Below are positions 34,049-42,701 of a DNA stretch of 43,447 nucleotides, piece by piece (the stretch's first letter is position 1; each line of letters opens with the position of its first letter). The notes beneath the pieces are model-generated. The model saw only the letters and a list, made by a program, of their open reading frames with translations, was not told the origin of the DNA and did not search any database. The stretch covers positions 1-43,447 of the forward strand of contig JAGWGC010000002.1 in NCBI GenBank assembly GCA_028867615.1, read 5' to 3'. A program made the position numbers and the translations under genes. This DNA is from Nitrososphaerota archaeon. GTDB lineage: Archaea; Thermoproteota; Nitrososphaeria; Nitrososphaerales; Nitrosopumilaceae.

Positions 34049-35611
34049 CTATACCAACAAAGACGGCTCTAGAATTAATGCAACTTTGCCATCAGGTAAT
34101 ATAGTGGCATCAGAAAATGTGTTTACTGAATTTGATAACCCGTTGAGACGTTTTATTACTACTTCTTGTTCTCGTTCAAGAGAATCCACAATCAAACCAT
34201 AGGATTTGCCATCCTTGTCTACTACCACAATATTTACCTGTGAATTTGTCTCATCAGGAGTAGAAACAAGGCCAAGTATTTCAGAAACACGAACTACTGG
34301 AACCACCTTGTCTCGGAGTGTTATCATTTCATGTCCATGGACATTTTTTATTTCATTTTTGTTCACGGTTATTGTAGTAGATATGCTTGAGAGCGGCAAT
34401 ACATATTTTTGATCAGATATGTTAACTAGAAGACCTCCAATTATAGCTAAACTCATAGGTATTGTCAACACTATTCTAGTGCCCCTTCCTTTTTCGGTCA
34501 GGATCTTTACCTGTCCTCCTACATTTTTCACTTGAGTCATGACTACATCCATTCCAACTCCCCTGCCAGAAATATCTGTGACAGTCTTTGCAGTTGAAAG
34601 CCCAGGAGTTCCAACCAGCCCTACGATCTCTTCATCAGACATGTGTGAAAGTTCTTCTACGGTTGTAATTTGTTTTTCTAGTGCTTTTGACTTGATAGCT
34701 TCAAGATCGATTCCATTTCCATCATCTTCTACTTGAATTTCCACCCGATCTCCCATCCTGTTTGCACTCAGCCGTATGATGCCAGTTTCTGGTTTTCCTT
34801 TCCCTTTCCTTTCAGAGGGAGTTTCAAGACCATGATCCACTGCATTTCGAAGCATATGGAGAAGTGGATCAGTTATTGCATCCAATACAGTACGATCAAG
34901 TTCAATGCCGGAATCGTTTACCTCAAGCTTTACTTCTTTACCAAGTGACGCAGATACATCTCGGATCATGCGTGAAAATCTATTGAAGATTTGATCAATT
35001 GGAACTAATCTTATCTTCATTGTTTGATATTGGATATCAGTTATCAACCTACCCAGAGTCATCAAGATCTCTCTGCCTTCATCAGAATCATGCGTGTGCA
35101 TTATCTGCTCTAGTCTCATTTTTGATATCATCATCTCACCTACAAGATTTACAAGTGCGTCAAGATCTTGCATCCTCACTCTAACTGTCGGAGATTTTGC
35201 TTGTAGTGCCAATACAGCATCAGATTCATCATTCTTTTGTTTTATTTCTGATGGGTTTTTTACATAGTTTAGAAATTCGCCAAGATCAATTTTTTTTGTT
35301 TCATCATGTATCAATTGTTTCAAAATATCTATTCCATAAAATATCACATTCCCAAGTTCTGTGGTCATTGTTTCTTCACCTCTTCTGAATTTATCAAAAA
35401 TTTCTTCTATTTTTTTACAAATTTCACGAATTTGATCATAACTCATGGTTGCAGCCATTCCTTTTAGTGTATGGGCAGATCGAAACAATACATCAACATG
35501 TTCTCGTACAGTAGGTTCTTCTTCAAATTTTAAGAGGTGCTGGTTTAGACTTTCAACATGTTCTAGCGCTTCCTGTACAAACATATCTCTGTATTTACTA
35601 TTCTCAGACAT
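34049..35611 (-). CDS. cheA: CheA, chemotaxis histidine kinase
   Basis: A 520-residue CheA. P1/Hpt at the N-terminus has phospho-acceptor H47 (LFRSAHTLKGMA), then a short linker, P3 dimerisation (LDALVNLVGEMMISKMRLEQ), P4 kinase (HMLRNAVDHGLE, GRGVGMDVV) and the CheW-like P5 at the C-terminus. The linker is too short for a standard P2 domain, so CheY and CheB probably dock directly, as in some short archaeal CheA proteins. The start overlaps the cheB stop by 8 nt. Confidence 0.94.
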   Translation of the reverse strand: MSENSKYRDMFVQEALEHVESLNQHLLKFEEEPTVREHVDVLFRSAHTLKGMAATMSYDQIREICKKIEEIFDKFRRGEETMTTELGNVIFYGIDILKQLIHDETKKIDLGEFLNYVKNPSEIKQKNDESDAVLALQAKSPTVRVRMQDLDALVNLVGEMMISKMRLEQIMHTHDSDEGREILMTLGRLITDIQYQTMKIRLVPIDQIFNRFSRMIRDVSASLGKEVKLEVNDSGIELDRTVLDAITDPLLHMLRNAVDHGLETPSERKGKGKPETGIIRLSANRMGDRVEIQVEDDGNGIDLEAIKSKALEKQITTVEELSHMSDEEIVGLVGTPGLSTAKTVTDISGRGVGMDVVMTQVKNVGGQVKILTEKGRGTRIVLTIPMSLAIIGGLLVNISDQKYVLPLSSISTTITVNKNEIKNVHGHEMITLRDKVVPVVRVSEILGLVSTPDETNSQVNIVVVDKDGKSYGLIVDSLEREQEVVIKRLNGLSNSVNTFSDATILPDGKVALILEPSLLV

Positions 35612-36671
35612 TTTGTCTTACCGCCTTGATAATTTCATGTGCCAGATCATCAGCATCAACCATTCTGTCAACAGCGTGCAGATCATTAGCAGCTTTTGCC
35701 ATGCCAAATACTACAGACGATGATTCGTTTTGAGCCAGTGTGAAACCACATCTCTTCTTTATCATCTTCATTCCAAAGGCACCATCTTGTCCCATTCCCG
35801 ACAACAATACTCCTACAGTACTTGCACCAAAAACCTCGGATGCGGAAACCATTGTTACATTTACTGCCGGTCTTACACCAAATCTTTTTGGTCCACGATC
35901 TAGTGTGATTTGCCTAGACGGAGAGACCATCATGTGTATATCCCCCGGAGCAAGTAGTACCGTTCCTTCCATTATTTTATCGCCCTCTGCAGCTTCTTTT
36001 ACCTGCAATTTGGAAATTGTGCCAAGTCTTTGAGCAAAAGTTGATATAAATTCTTTATTCATGTGCTGCACAATCAAGAAGCCAGCATGTATATCTCCAG
36101 GAATATCTTTTAGGATGCTGGATATTATGCGCGGTGCACCAGTTGATGCACCTATTACGACGACTGTTGAAGCCATACCTTCTGTTACAGTATTTGTATT
36201 TTTAGACGGTCTTATCTTTGAAATCGCTTTAGGAATCAGAATATCCCTATTAGAACGAGATGCGACCTCTATTTTGGATAATAATGTACCTTTAAGTTTT
36301 TCAACTACGTTTGATTCATCATGAGGTATTGAAATAAAATCAACTGCACCAAGTTCTAATGAATCTAGAATTAATTTGGCATTAGAGGGATTGTAATTAC
36401 TGACAACGATGATGCGCAAATTTTTTTCTGGCCAAAGATTTATGTTTTCAATAAAAGACAATCCATCCATATTTGGCATTTCCATGTCTAGAAGAATGAT
36501 ATCTGGCGAGGCATGTCGTAGTTTTCTTAATGCCTCAAGTCCGTCTCGAGCTGTTTCTATTATTTTGATATGTCGTTCAGAAGATAGAAGATCACTTAGA
36601 AGAGATATCATGTAAGAAGAGTCATTTACTATCATCACGCTTATCTGATTTTTCTCAGATGTGGTCATCAT
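35604..36671 (-). CDS. cheB: CheB, MCP methylesterase
   Basis: A 355-residue CheB: receiver domain with D62 (IILLDMEMPNMDG), linker, then methylesterase domain with catalytic S176 (VIGASTGAP), H203 (IVQHMN) and D296 (MGQDGAFG). It demethylates and may deamidate MCPs. Its ATG directly follows the cheY stop (TAACATG) and lies inside the 400-bp repeat. Overlaps cheA by 8 nt. Confidence 0.94.
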   Translation of the reverse strand: MMTTSEKNQISVMIVNDSSYMISLLSDLLSSERHIKIIETARDGLEALRKLRHASPDIILLDMEMPNMDGLSFIENINLWPEKNLRIIVVSNYNPSNAKLILDSLELGAVDFISIPHDESNVVEKLKGTLLSKIEVASRSNRDILIPKAISKIRPSKNTNTVTEGMASTVVVIGASTGAPRIISSILKDIPGDIHAGFLIVQHMNKEFISTFAQRLGTISKLQVKEAAEGDKIMEGTVLLAPGDIHMMVSPSRQITLDRGPKRFGVRPAVNVTMVSASEVFGASTVGVLLSGMGQDGAFGMKMIKKRCGFTLAQNESSSVVFGMAKAANDLHAVDRMVDADDLAHEIIKAVRQNV

Positions 36672-37064
36672 GTTATTTCGACCTGATAACCTTGCTCATC
36701 ACCATAGCTACGTTAGATCTATCAAATGGCTTTATCACATAGTCTCTTGCGCCTGATTTTATCGCATCCTGTACGATGTGCTTTTGCTCAACTGATGTAA
36801 CCATGATTACCTTGGCTCTCGGATTAAATCGAATAATTGTCTTGAGGGCTTGTATTCCATCTGCCTTGGGCATGTTCACATCCATTGTTACTATGTCAGG
36901 CTTGAATTGCTTGTAGGCCTCAACTGCTGCAAGGCCATCACCTGCCTCATATATTTGAGATACCAATCCGTGTGATACTAGTATATCTTTCAGTACAACT
37001 CTCATAAATGATGCATCATCCACAATCAGTACTTTGACTGCACTAGTTGTAGACATGTTATGTC
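36665..37064 (-). repeat. 400-bp identical direct repeat, copy 2 (contains cheY)
   Basis: Identical to 31923-32322. Here the repeat runs from the cheB start codons to just inside the cheW 3' end, in a tightly packed operon, so this is the likely source copy. Confidence 0.95.
36673..37056 (-). CDS. cheY: CheY response regulator, operon copy
   Basis: The same 127-residue CheY as at 31931 (D59, T87, K109), here in a compact operon order cheW-cheY-cheB. Its ATG overlaps the end of cheW closely (cheW TAA at 37058-37060, cheY ATG ending at 37056) and its stop is followed at once by the cheB ATG. Both position and spacing make this the ancestral locus. Confidence 0.95.
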   Translation of the reverse strand: MSTTSAVKVLIVDDASFMRVVLKDILVSHGLVSQIYEAGDGLAAVEAYKQFKPDIVTMDVNMPKADGIQALKTIIRFNPRAKVIMVTSVEQKHIVQDAIKSGARDYVIKPFDRSNVAMVMSKVIRSK

Positions 37065-37540
37065 TCCGGTGCAGAGGATGTAGTACCTTCCAAGAGTTTT
37101 TCCATGTCCAAAATTACAACCAACCTACCTGAAATTTTAGCCACACCCTTGATGTATCCAAGAGATTCAAGATCACCAGAAAGACTAGTTTCAACTTCTT
37201 TTGACGTAATTCTCACAACTTGATCAACCTCATCAATCAAAAGACCTGTGAGATTTCCATTAACATCAGCTACGAGAACTCGTGATTTTTGACTGATAAT
37301 TCCATCACTTGAAAAGCCGAGTTTTTCTTTTACATCTATTACTGGAATAATCATCCCTCTCAAATTCATCACACCTCTGACATAGCTCTTGGCATTAGGT
37401 ATCTTTGTAATAGATTCCAACGGACGTATCTCTCTGACCTGTTCTATTAAAACTCCATATTCTTCTTTTTTGTGTAACTTGGAATCAAATAGACTGAATA
37501 CAATCATTTGTAAATTTCCTTCAATAATTGTTTCACTCAT
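37058..37540 (-). CDS. cheW: CheW coupling protein
   Basis: A 160-residue CheW: EEYGVLIEQVREIR near the start, MNLRGMIIPVIDVK (the NLRG signature) and GLLIDEVDQVVRIT. It links CheA to the MCPs. The start overlaps the MCP stop by one base (TAATG), giving tight coupling with that receptor. Confidence 0.94.
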   Translation of the reverse strand: MSETIIEGNLQMIVFSLFDSKLHKKEEYGVLIEQVREIRPLESITKIPNAKSYVRGVMNLRGMIIPVIDVKEKLGFSSDGIISQKSRVLVADVNGNLTGLLIDEVDQVVRITSKEVETSLSGDLESLGYIKGVAKISGRLVVILDMEKLLEGTTSSAPET

Positions 37541-38886
37541 TATGTCATTACTCCTTCATTGATTTCAACCATATTTCTTGTTTTAGAAGTTTGATCTTCT
37601 GGAAGTTTAAAACCGGCAGTAATCTTTGTTAGATCATCTGCCATACATGCCATTTTTTGCACTGATGCCGCAATTTCTTGAGTTCCAGCAGTTTGCTGCT
37701 CAGTAGCAGCAGAAGCTTCTTCAGTTGCAGAAGCATTTTGTTCAGAAACTGCAGCTATTTCAGAAGCAGCCTTTGACAACTGTTCAATAGCGCTAACTTG
37801 AACTTGTGTAACATTTGCTACATCCAGTACATTTACTGACACTTCGGTTACTTTGGAAGCTATTTCGTTGAGTGCCTTTAATGCCTTGTCTATTACAATT
37901 CTGCCCTCAAATACTTCCTTAGTACCACCCTCTATGCTCAGCACTGTAGCCTTTGCATCCTCCTGTATCTGTTTTATCAAGCCATCTATTTCTTCAGATG
38001 ATTTTGCAGAACCCTCCGCAAGTCTTTTTACTTCATCCGCCACTACTGCAAATCCCCTTCCCGCCTCGCCTGCCCGTGCAGCTTCTATGGCAGCATTAAG
38101 TGCAAGCAAATTAGTTTGGTCGGCAATTTTTCTTATCACATCTACAACTGCAGTAATCTCCCCACTTCGCGCTGCCAACTCTTTTATCTTTTTTGCAGAC
38201 TCGTTTGTAACGCTGATTATCTTCGACATTCTAAAGTCTGCCTCTGCTGCAGATTTTGAACCCGTTGCAGATATCAATCCTACCTCTTTTGTAAGATCTG
38301 CAGTCGTTCCTGCTTTTGAGGCTAGCTTTTTCATATCGTTGGTAAGATTAGCTACTACTTTGCTTGTTTCTTCTAGCTCTTGGGCTTGGATCTGTGAACC
38401 CTTTGATATTTGTTCTATTGTGGAAGATATTTGTTGTACCGATGAATTCATTTGTTCGGTTGAAGAGACCACCTGTTCAGAATTTGAAGCAACAAGAGAT
38501 GAGCCATTTCGTACTTGAGATACTAAATGACGCAAGCTAACAACCATGTCATTAAATGTATTAATTAGTTTTCCAAGCTCGTCATGTGATTTTGATTCGT
38601 ATAAATTCACTGTGAGATCACCCTGGCTGATTTTTTCTGCAATAGACGTCATTCTGAGTATTGGTCTTGCAATAGAACGCGCCATAAAATATGCGGATAC
38701 TCCTACAACGCCTTGCATTATGATGCCTGTTACAACATATCGTAAAGTATCATCACTGCCAGTAGTATGACCTGCAGCAGAATAGCTTGCAACGGAAATA
38801 GTTGCAATGGAAACAGCAGAGGCTACGTTGACCATGGCAATAATTTTTGTTTTAAGACTTTTTTTGAAAATGGAGTTAAAGTTCAT
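37540..38886 (-). CDS. Methyl-accepting chemotaxis protein, short extracellular loop
   Basis: A 448-residue MCP with membrane helices at about 14-36 and 49-69, a loop of only about 12 residues between them, HAMP (70-122) and a full cytoplasmic signalling domain with the hairpin tip [20 protein letters not shown]. With almost no sensory domain it probably senses membrane state, or receives signals from other surface proteins. No CheR-tethering pentapeptide at the C-terminus. It heads the compact MCP-cheW-cheY-cheB-cheA-cheC run, with the shared 11-nt motif 37 nt upstream of its ATG. Confidence 0.93.
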   Translation of the reverse strand: MNFNSIFKKSLKTKIIAMVNVASAVSIATISVASYSAAGHTTGSDDTLRYVVTGIIMQGVVGVSAYFMARSIARPILRMTSIAEKISQGDLTVNLYESKSHDELGKLINTFNDMVVSLRHLVSQVRNGSSLVASNSEQVVSSTEQMNSSVQQISSTIEQISKGSQIQAQELEETSKVVANLTNDMKKLASKAGTTADLTKEVGLISATGSKSAAEADFRMSKIISVTNESAKKIKELAARSGEITAVVDVIRKIADQTNLLALNAAIEAARAGEAGRGFAVVADEVKRLAEGSAKSSEEIDGLIKQIQEDAKATVLSIEGGTKEVFEGRIVIDKALKALNEIASKVTEVSVNVLDVANVTQVQVSAIEQLSKAASEIAAVSEQNASATEEASAATEQQTAGTQEIAASVQKMACMADDLTKITAGFKLPEDQTSKTRNMVEINEGVMT

Positions 38887-38923
38887 CCTAATGTCAGTTT
38901 ATCATATAGAACCATAATATGTG

Positions 38924-38934
38924 CACGTGTGTTT
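38924..38934 (-). promoter_or_regulatory. Shared motif copy, AAACACACGTG
   Basis: On the minus strand, 37 nt before the MCP start, followed by an ATATTATGG TATA-like run. The last two bases differ from the consensus, but position and spacing match the other copies. Confidence 0.5.
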
Positions 38935-38996
38935 GAATTGATCATACATGTGAATGAGTATGTGGTTTTAGTGCAAAACTTTTGCATTAAAATAAT

Positions 38997-39296
38997 TTAA
39001 AATTCAGAATTGGAATTTTCAGTTTTCCTGTTTGCACCTACAAGTTTTTTTCTAAGTTCTTCTTCAACCTCTGTTGCCCGAAGTTTTGAGAAAACTATAT
39101 CATGCAACAACCCTACATCATGTCTTGCCAGTGCACGCTCTTCTAGTTTTAATAATTCCTTCTTGACATATCCGATGTGTGAGAGCCCCCAGCGATACCC
39201 ATCTGCTTTGCTCAAGGGTTCAAAATCTTGCATTCTTACAACATTCCAAATGTCATCAGACTGGTTATCGTTTGGTATATTATTCATGATTATCAA
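38997..39296 (-). CDS. Small protein of unknown function in the che cluster
   Basis: A 99-residue hydrophilic, helical protein (SHIGYVKKELLKLEERALAR; HDIVFSKLRATEVEEELRKK). A start at the internal MNNIPND is also possible. It lies between the soluble MCP-like gene and the membrane MCP gene, all in one direction, so a role in chemotaxis is likely from position alone. It does not look like CheF, CheX, CheV or CheZ. Confidence 0.6.
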   Translation of the reverse strand: MIIMNNIPNDNQSDDIWNVVRMQDFEPLSKADGYRWGLSHIGYVKKELLKLEERALARHDVGLLHDIVFSKLRATEVEEELRKKLVGANRKTENSNSEF

Positions 39297-39417
39297 GTCA
39301 GACCTGAGGAATTAAAACAATTACGCATTCCATGGCTTTATTGCAGACCATTTTGGCATCCAATGTGATGGATCGTGTCCAGCAATACTCTATCTAGAAC
39401 TCAACCATGCACAAATT

Positions 39418-40536
39418 TTAGGCTTGTAGTTTTTGAATAATTACAGAGTGCCATCCCGAGGCATATGTCTCATAACCAGAGGAGAGAGCATGAGCAATAC
39501 AGCATTTTTCATTGCCAAAATCAGACATGGTAAAGCTTTTTTTCTCTTTGAAAAGTTCATTTTTACCCAAGAATTCTATCTTATTCTCAAGTATCATATC
39601 CTTTGAATCTGCAAGGAGAAGACCATTTTCATCAACTATGCAAATTCTTGTCTTATCTTTTTCCTCATCTGCAATGTGTACCCCTTTGACAATTTTTTGT
39701 GCAAACTCTTCCCATCTAAATACGACCCCCAGGACACCTATTGTGGTACCGTTTTGTTCCCCATGTTCTCGTACCGTACAAGAAAATACAAGGCTTAATT
39801 CGTTATTTACTACAGAGCATTTGCTAACAGTTTGGAAACCAAACTCTTTTCCGCTACCAGTTTTCATAGCATTTGCGAACCATTCAGTGTTTTTCACATT
39901 CATTCCAACAGACCGATAACTTTCAGGCCTACCATTTACCACAACGTTCCCATCAAGATCACATAATACCAGATCAAAATATACAGTATAAGAATTCAAT
40001 ATAATGCCAAGTCGTTTGGATACAAGATCGTAATTTTCCTTTGTCTTTTTGCACAGTGCATTTACAATTCCATCATCTGTGGCCCACCAACGTACATCAC
40101 ATGATCGTTCATACAAATTTCTGTCGATTAGATCAATGTTAGTTAGTGCAAGATCAGAAAGTCTTGTTCCACGTACAATTGTTGCCTGGTTTTTTATCAG
40201 AGTTCCCAATTCATCTATAGAGCCCCGACTTTCATTTCTCATCTTCTTACTAACTATGCCAATTTTGCCAGAGAGATCATTCATTTGCTCTGCCACTACA
40301 GAGAATGCTTTTCCTGCCATGCCTGCTCTGCTTGCCTCAATTCTTGCGTTAATTGCAATCATGTGTGTCTGTCCGTTTAGTCGTTCAATTTCATTTATTG
40401 CCGACTCTACTTTACTTGCAAGTATTTCCGATAGTTCTGCGACTCGCTCAAGTGTGAAATTACCACCTTTCTCTTTGGCATTTTGTTGACGCAAAGACGA
40501 GTTAGACTCTTCAGGTCTCAACAGCATATTACTCAT
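39418..40536 (-). CDS. Soluble MCP-like protein with N-terminal signalling hairpin and C-terminal Cache domain
   Basis: A 372-residue protein without membrane segments or signal peptide. Residues about 35-95 are an MCP signalling hairpin (GQTHMIAINARIEASRAGMA, then GKAFSVVAEQMNDLS), much shorter than in normal MCPs. The remaining 250 residues form a Cache-like sensory domain (VYFDLVLCDLDGNVVVNGRP; IGVLGVVFRWEEFAQKIV; RICIVDENGLLLADS). The order is the reverse of classical receptors, and the sensor is cytoplasmic. It probably reports an internal metabolite to CheA/CheW. First gene of the che cluster, divergent from the archaellum operon. Confidence 0.8.
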   Translation of the reverse strand: MSNMLLRPEESNSSLRQQNAKEKGGNFTLERVAELSEILASKVESAINEIERLNGQTHMIAINARIEASRAGMAGKAFSVVAEQMNDLSGKIGIVSKKMRNESRGSIDELGTLIKNQATIVRGTRLSDLALTNIDLIDRNLYERSCDVRWWATDDGIVNALCKKTKENYDLVSKRLGIILNSYTVYFDLVLCDLDGNVVVNGRPESYRSVGMNVKNTEWFANAMKTGSGKEFGFQTVSKCSVVNNELSLVFSCTVREHGEQNGTTIGVLGVVFRWEEFAQKIVKGVHIADEEKDKTRICIVDENGLLLADSKDMILENKIEFLGKNELFKEKKSFTMSDFGNEKCCIAHALSSGYETYASGWHSVIIQKLQA

Positions 40537-40649
40537 TTAATTCACATCCAATAAAGAATAATTAATCAATTTACAATCAACAGGACAACTCATTTTTTTA
40601 TCACATTTTCATCCAATTTCCGCTTAATATGATAACGTATGCGTAGAAC

Positions 40650-40660
40650 GAACATACAAG
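40650..40660 (+). promoter_or_regulatory. Shared motif copy, GAACATACAAG
   Basis: Identical to the copy before the regulator at 25249. It lies 118 nt before the archaellin ATG, followed by AGGTATCATAGG. Confidence 0.45.
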
Positions 40661-40679
40661 AGGTATCATAGGAGATTGC

Positions 40680-40710
40680 CAGATTGTAAGAAACAATCTG
40701 ATCTTTATAC
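40680..40710 (+). promoter_or_regulatory. Archaellin promoter with 7-bp inverted repeat and TATA box
   Basis: CAGATTG (40680-40686) and CAATCTG (40694-40700) form an inverted repeat with a 7-nt spacer. A TATA-like CTTTATAC (40703-40710) follows 3 nt later. If transcription starts about 25 nt after the TATA box, the leader before the ATG at 40779 is roughly 45 nt. The repeat sits where a regulator would contact the BRE/TATA region. Confidence 0.5.
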
Positions 40711-40778
40711 TGAGAATCTTTGTTTGTTCAATTCACACAGACTTGTTGATAATACTACCTAACACAATCCCAAAAACA

Positions 40779-41480
40779 ATGAACTTGGCAGTAAGAAGCA
40801 GAAAGACTCGTAGAGGAGTCATCGGTATAGAGTCTGCAATAGTTATGATAGCATTCGTAATCGTTGCTGCGGCTTTAGCCTTTGTCGTTCTCAACATGGG
40901 TTTTTCAACAACACAAAAGGCAAAGACAGCAATTACATCATCTGTCGTAGAAGCAAGTAGTGCACTTGAGATTTCAGGCAAAGTAACCGGATTTGGAGAT
41001 ATTGCACATTCTCAACTCAATGCCACCGTGATACCGCTCAAGGTAGCAGGGGGCGGAGACGCAGTAAGTCTTGATCCTGCTTTGACAGACATCAAGTATT
41101 ACAGCAATACTGTAAGATATGACAACATCTTTGGAGTAGGTTGTGCGTTAGGAAGTCGTGGAAATATCATCAACGCTTCCGGTGCAGTAGCAGCCGGCAT
41201 GATTGGAAAGGCATGCATAGACCATGATCCTCTTACCAATCTGGGAGACAATCAATATCCAAACAGTACCAAAGCAATGATCTATTGGGATGTCAATGCA
41301 AACAACAACAACATACTTGACCAGGGTGAACATGCAAACTTGGTAATTGTTTACAAGAATGGTGACCAACCAAAACAACTAGACAATGTCAAGGCCGAAG
41401 TCATAGTACCAACTGGTTCTGCATTGACTGTAGAAAGACAGGTGCCAGCAATTACAACAACAACTGTGGACCTAGGGTAG
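40779..41480 (+). CDS. arlB: Archaellin (archaellum filament protein)
   Basis: From the ATG at 40779 the protein has 233 residues. A class III signal peptide (MNLAVRSRKTRRG) is followed by the hydrophobic helix starting VIGIESAIVMIAFVIVAAAL; cleavage is expected after the Gly. The C-terminal part is beta-rich with N-x-S/T sites typical of glycosylated archaellins, and has an Asp/Asn-rich loop (DVNANNNNILDQGE) that could bind calcium. The start at 40743 would add 12 residues not expected before a class III signal. First gene of the archaellum operon; matured by a peptidase such as the one at 13354. Confidence 0.9.
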   Translation: MNLAVRSRKTRRGVIGIESAIVMIAFVIVAAALAFVVLNMGFSTTQKAKTAITSSVVEASSALEISGKVTGFGDIAHSQLNATVIPLKVAGGGDAVSLDPALTDIKYYSNTVRYDNIFGVGCALGSRGNIINASGAVAAGMIGKACIDHDPLTNLGDNQYPNSTKAMIYWDVNANNNNILDQGEHANLVIVYKNGDQPKQLDNVKAEVIVPTGSALTVERQVPAITTTTVDLG

Positions 41481-41492
41481 GTAGAATATGAT

Positions 41493-42701
41493 TTGAAGAT
41501 CATCATATCAAATCCACTCTTTTTGATAACAAGGTTATCTAGTAAAACACGAATATTTGCAACAATCAGCACAATGGCATGCTATGGCTTATTCCTCTAC
41601 GAACTTTTGCCAGAATATCTATTTAGTTTTCCCACATCAATATACTATTTTGTAATTCCAGTTGCGATAATTGCAATAATACTTGTAGGCATTCCAAAAT
41701 TTACTGCAAAGAAGATGCCCGATCAAGACTTGAACCAAGGAGTAGAACAAGCGGCATCTCCAATTGAAAGTGTTTCTTTTGAAGCGCCAAAACAAGAAAG
41801 TGGCATGATCATGACAAATAACATTCCTGGAGGGATAATGTCAGACATAATCATGCCTTCGCCTGCATCACCGGGTGAGACTATGATTTCTCCATCTATG
41901 ACAAATCCAGTAGTTGATGAAAATGTCTTAAATGACATGGTAACACGTGCTGTGGATCCATTTCAAAGAGAGTTAGTAAGAATGCAAGATACAGTAAGTG
42001 ATGTAAAAGCTGAAATCAACTCAATTCGAGGTACAATTCAAGATCTGACACTGACATTTGAAACATCATTGACTGATCTCAAGGCGTTTCAGACAGAGAT
42101 AGCAAACCCCCTCAATTTTATGCGTAAATATTTTGATTCCATCGATATCAAGGGGTTATCAGATCCAACACTTCCGCTTCATGCAGATCAGTCACCAATG
42201 CATATTGTAAACAATGCAGAAAATTCCATGCCAAATAATCCAGACCAACAATCAGAATCTAGTCAAACCGTGGTAACAAACAGCAGTTTACCTACAACAG
42301 CTACGAAACAAACAGAGGAAGTTCAACCAAAACAAGAGTTGCAAGAATCAATTCCATTCACCCAATTGTTCAACGGCAGTCTCACTCTTGGCAAACTCAT
42401 GACAACGACTACAATATTGGAAGAAATTCTTCAAACAGTAGACAGAAGCTCGATTGACATTTTAATAGAGCAATGCAAGTTGATGGGTCTCAGGCAAGAA
42501 GATGAGCGAGTCATATACAACATCATCAGTTTGATGGACCAATCAGGATTATCAGTCAAAGAGATACTCATAATGCTATACAAGTTTGGCAAAGTCATGG
42601 GCATAGCAGACAAGGAGGCAGATTTGACATATGCAAAACTTATGATGAATCAAGGCAAGCCACAGGGTTCGCTTGTTACAGTGGAATCAAAGGTGAAATA
42701 G
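41493..42701 (+). CDS. Archaellum accessory protein, ArlCDE-like position
   Basis: A 402-residue protein starting at TTG. Two membrane helices near the N-terminus (residues about 26-42 and 47-66) are followed by a low-complexity linker, a coiled coil (about 140-200, VRMQDTVSDVKAEINSIRGT), a Gln/Ser-rich linker and a helical C-terminal domain (275-395). Coiled coil plus helical domain and position between arlB and arlG suggest the role of ArlC/D/E, which form the cytoplasmic ring linking CheY/CheF to the motor. The membrane anchors are unlike euryarchaeal ArlC/D/E, which are soluble. Assignment rests on position and architecture, not on clear homology. Confidence 0.6.
   Translation: MKIIISNPLFLITRLSSKTRIFATISTMACYGLFLYELLPEYLFSFPTSIYYFVIPVAIIAIILVGIPKFTAKKMPDQDLNQGVEQAASPIESVSFEAPKQESGMIMTNNIPGGIMSDIIMPSPASPGETMISPSMTNPVVDENVLNDMVTRAVDPFQRELVRMQDTVSDVKAEINSIRGTIQDLTLTFETSLTDLKAFQTEIANPLNFMRKYFDSIDIKGLSDPTLPLHADQSPMHIVNNAENSMPNNPDQQSESSQTVVTNSSLPTTATKQTEEVQPKQELQESIPFTQLFNGSLTLGKLMTTTTILEEILQTVDRSSIDILIEQCKLMGLRQEDERVIYNIISLMDQSGLSVKEILIMLYKFGKVMGIADKEADLTYAKLMMNQGKPQGSLVTVESKVK

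Noticed and set aside
31923-37064. Composite transposon or insertion sequence from the 400-bp repeats
   Set aside because: The repeats contain only cheY and junction bases. There is no transposase, no terminal inverted repeat and no target duplication.
37853-38518. 221-codon open frame on the plus strand
   Set aside because: It lies antisense to the MCP signalling domain. The repetitive Ala/Ser-rich content is the mirror of that gene, and no start signals are seen.
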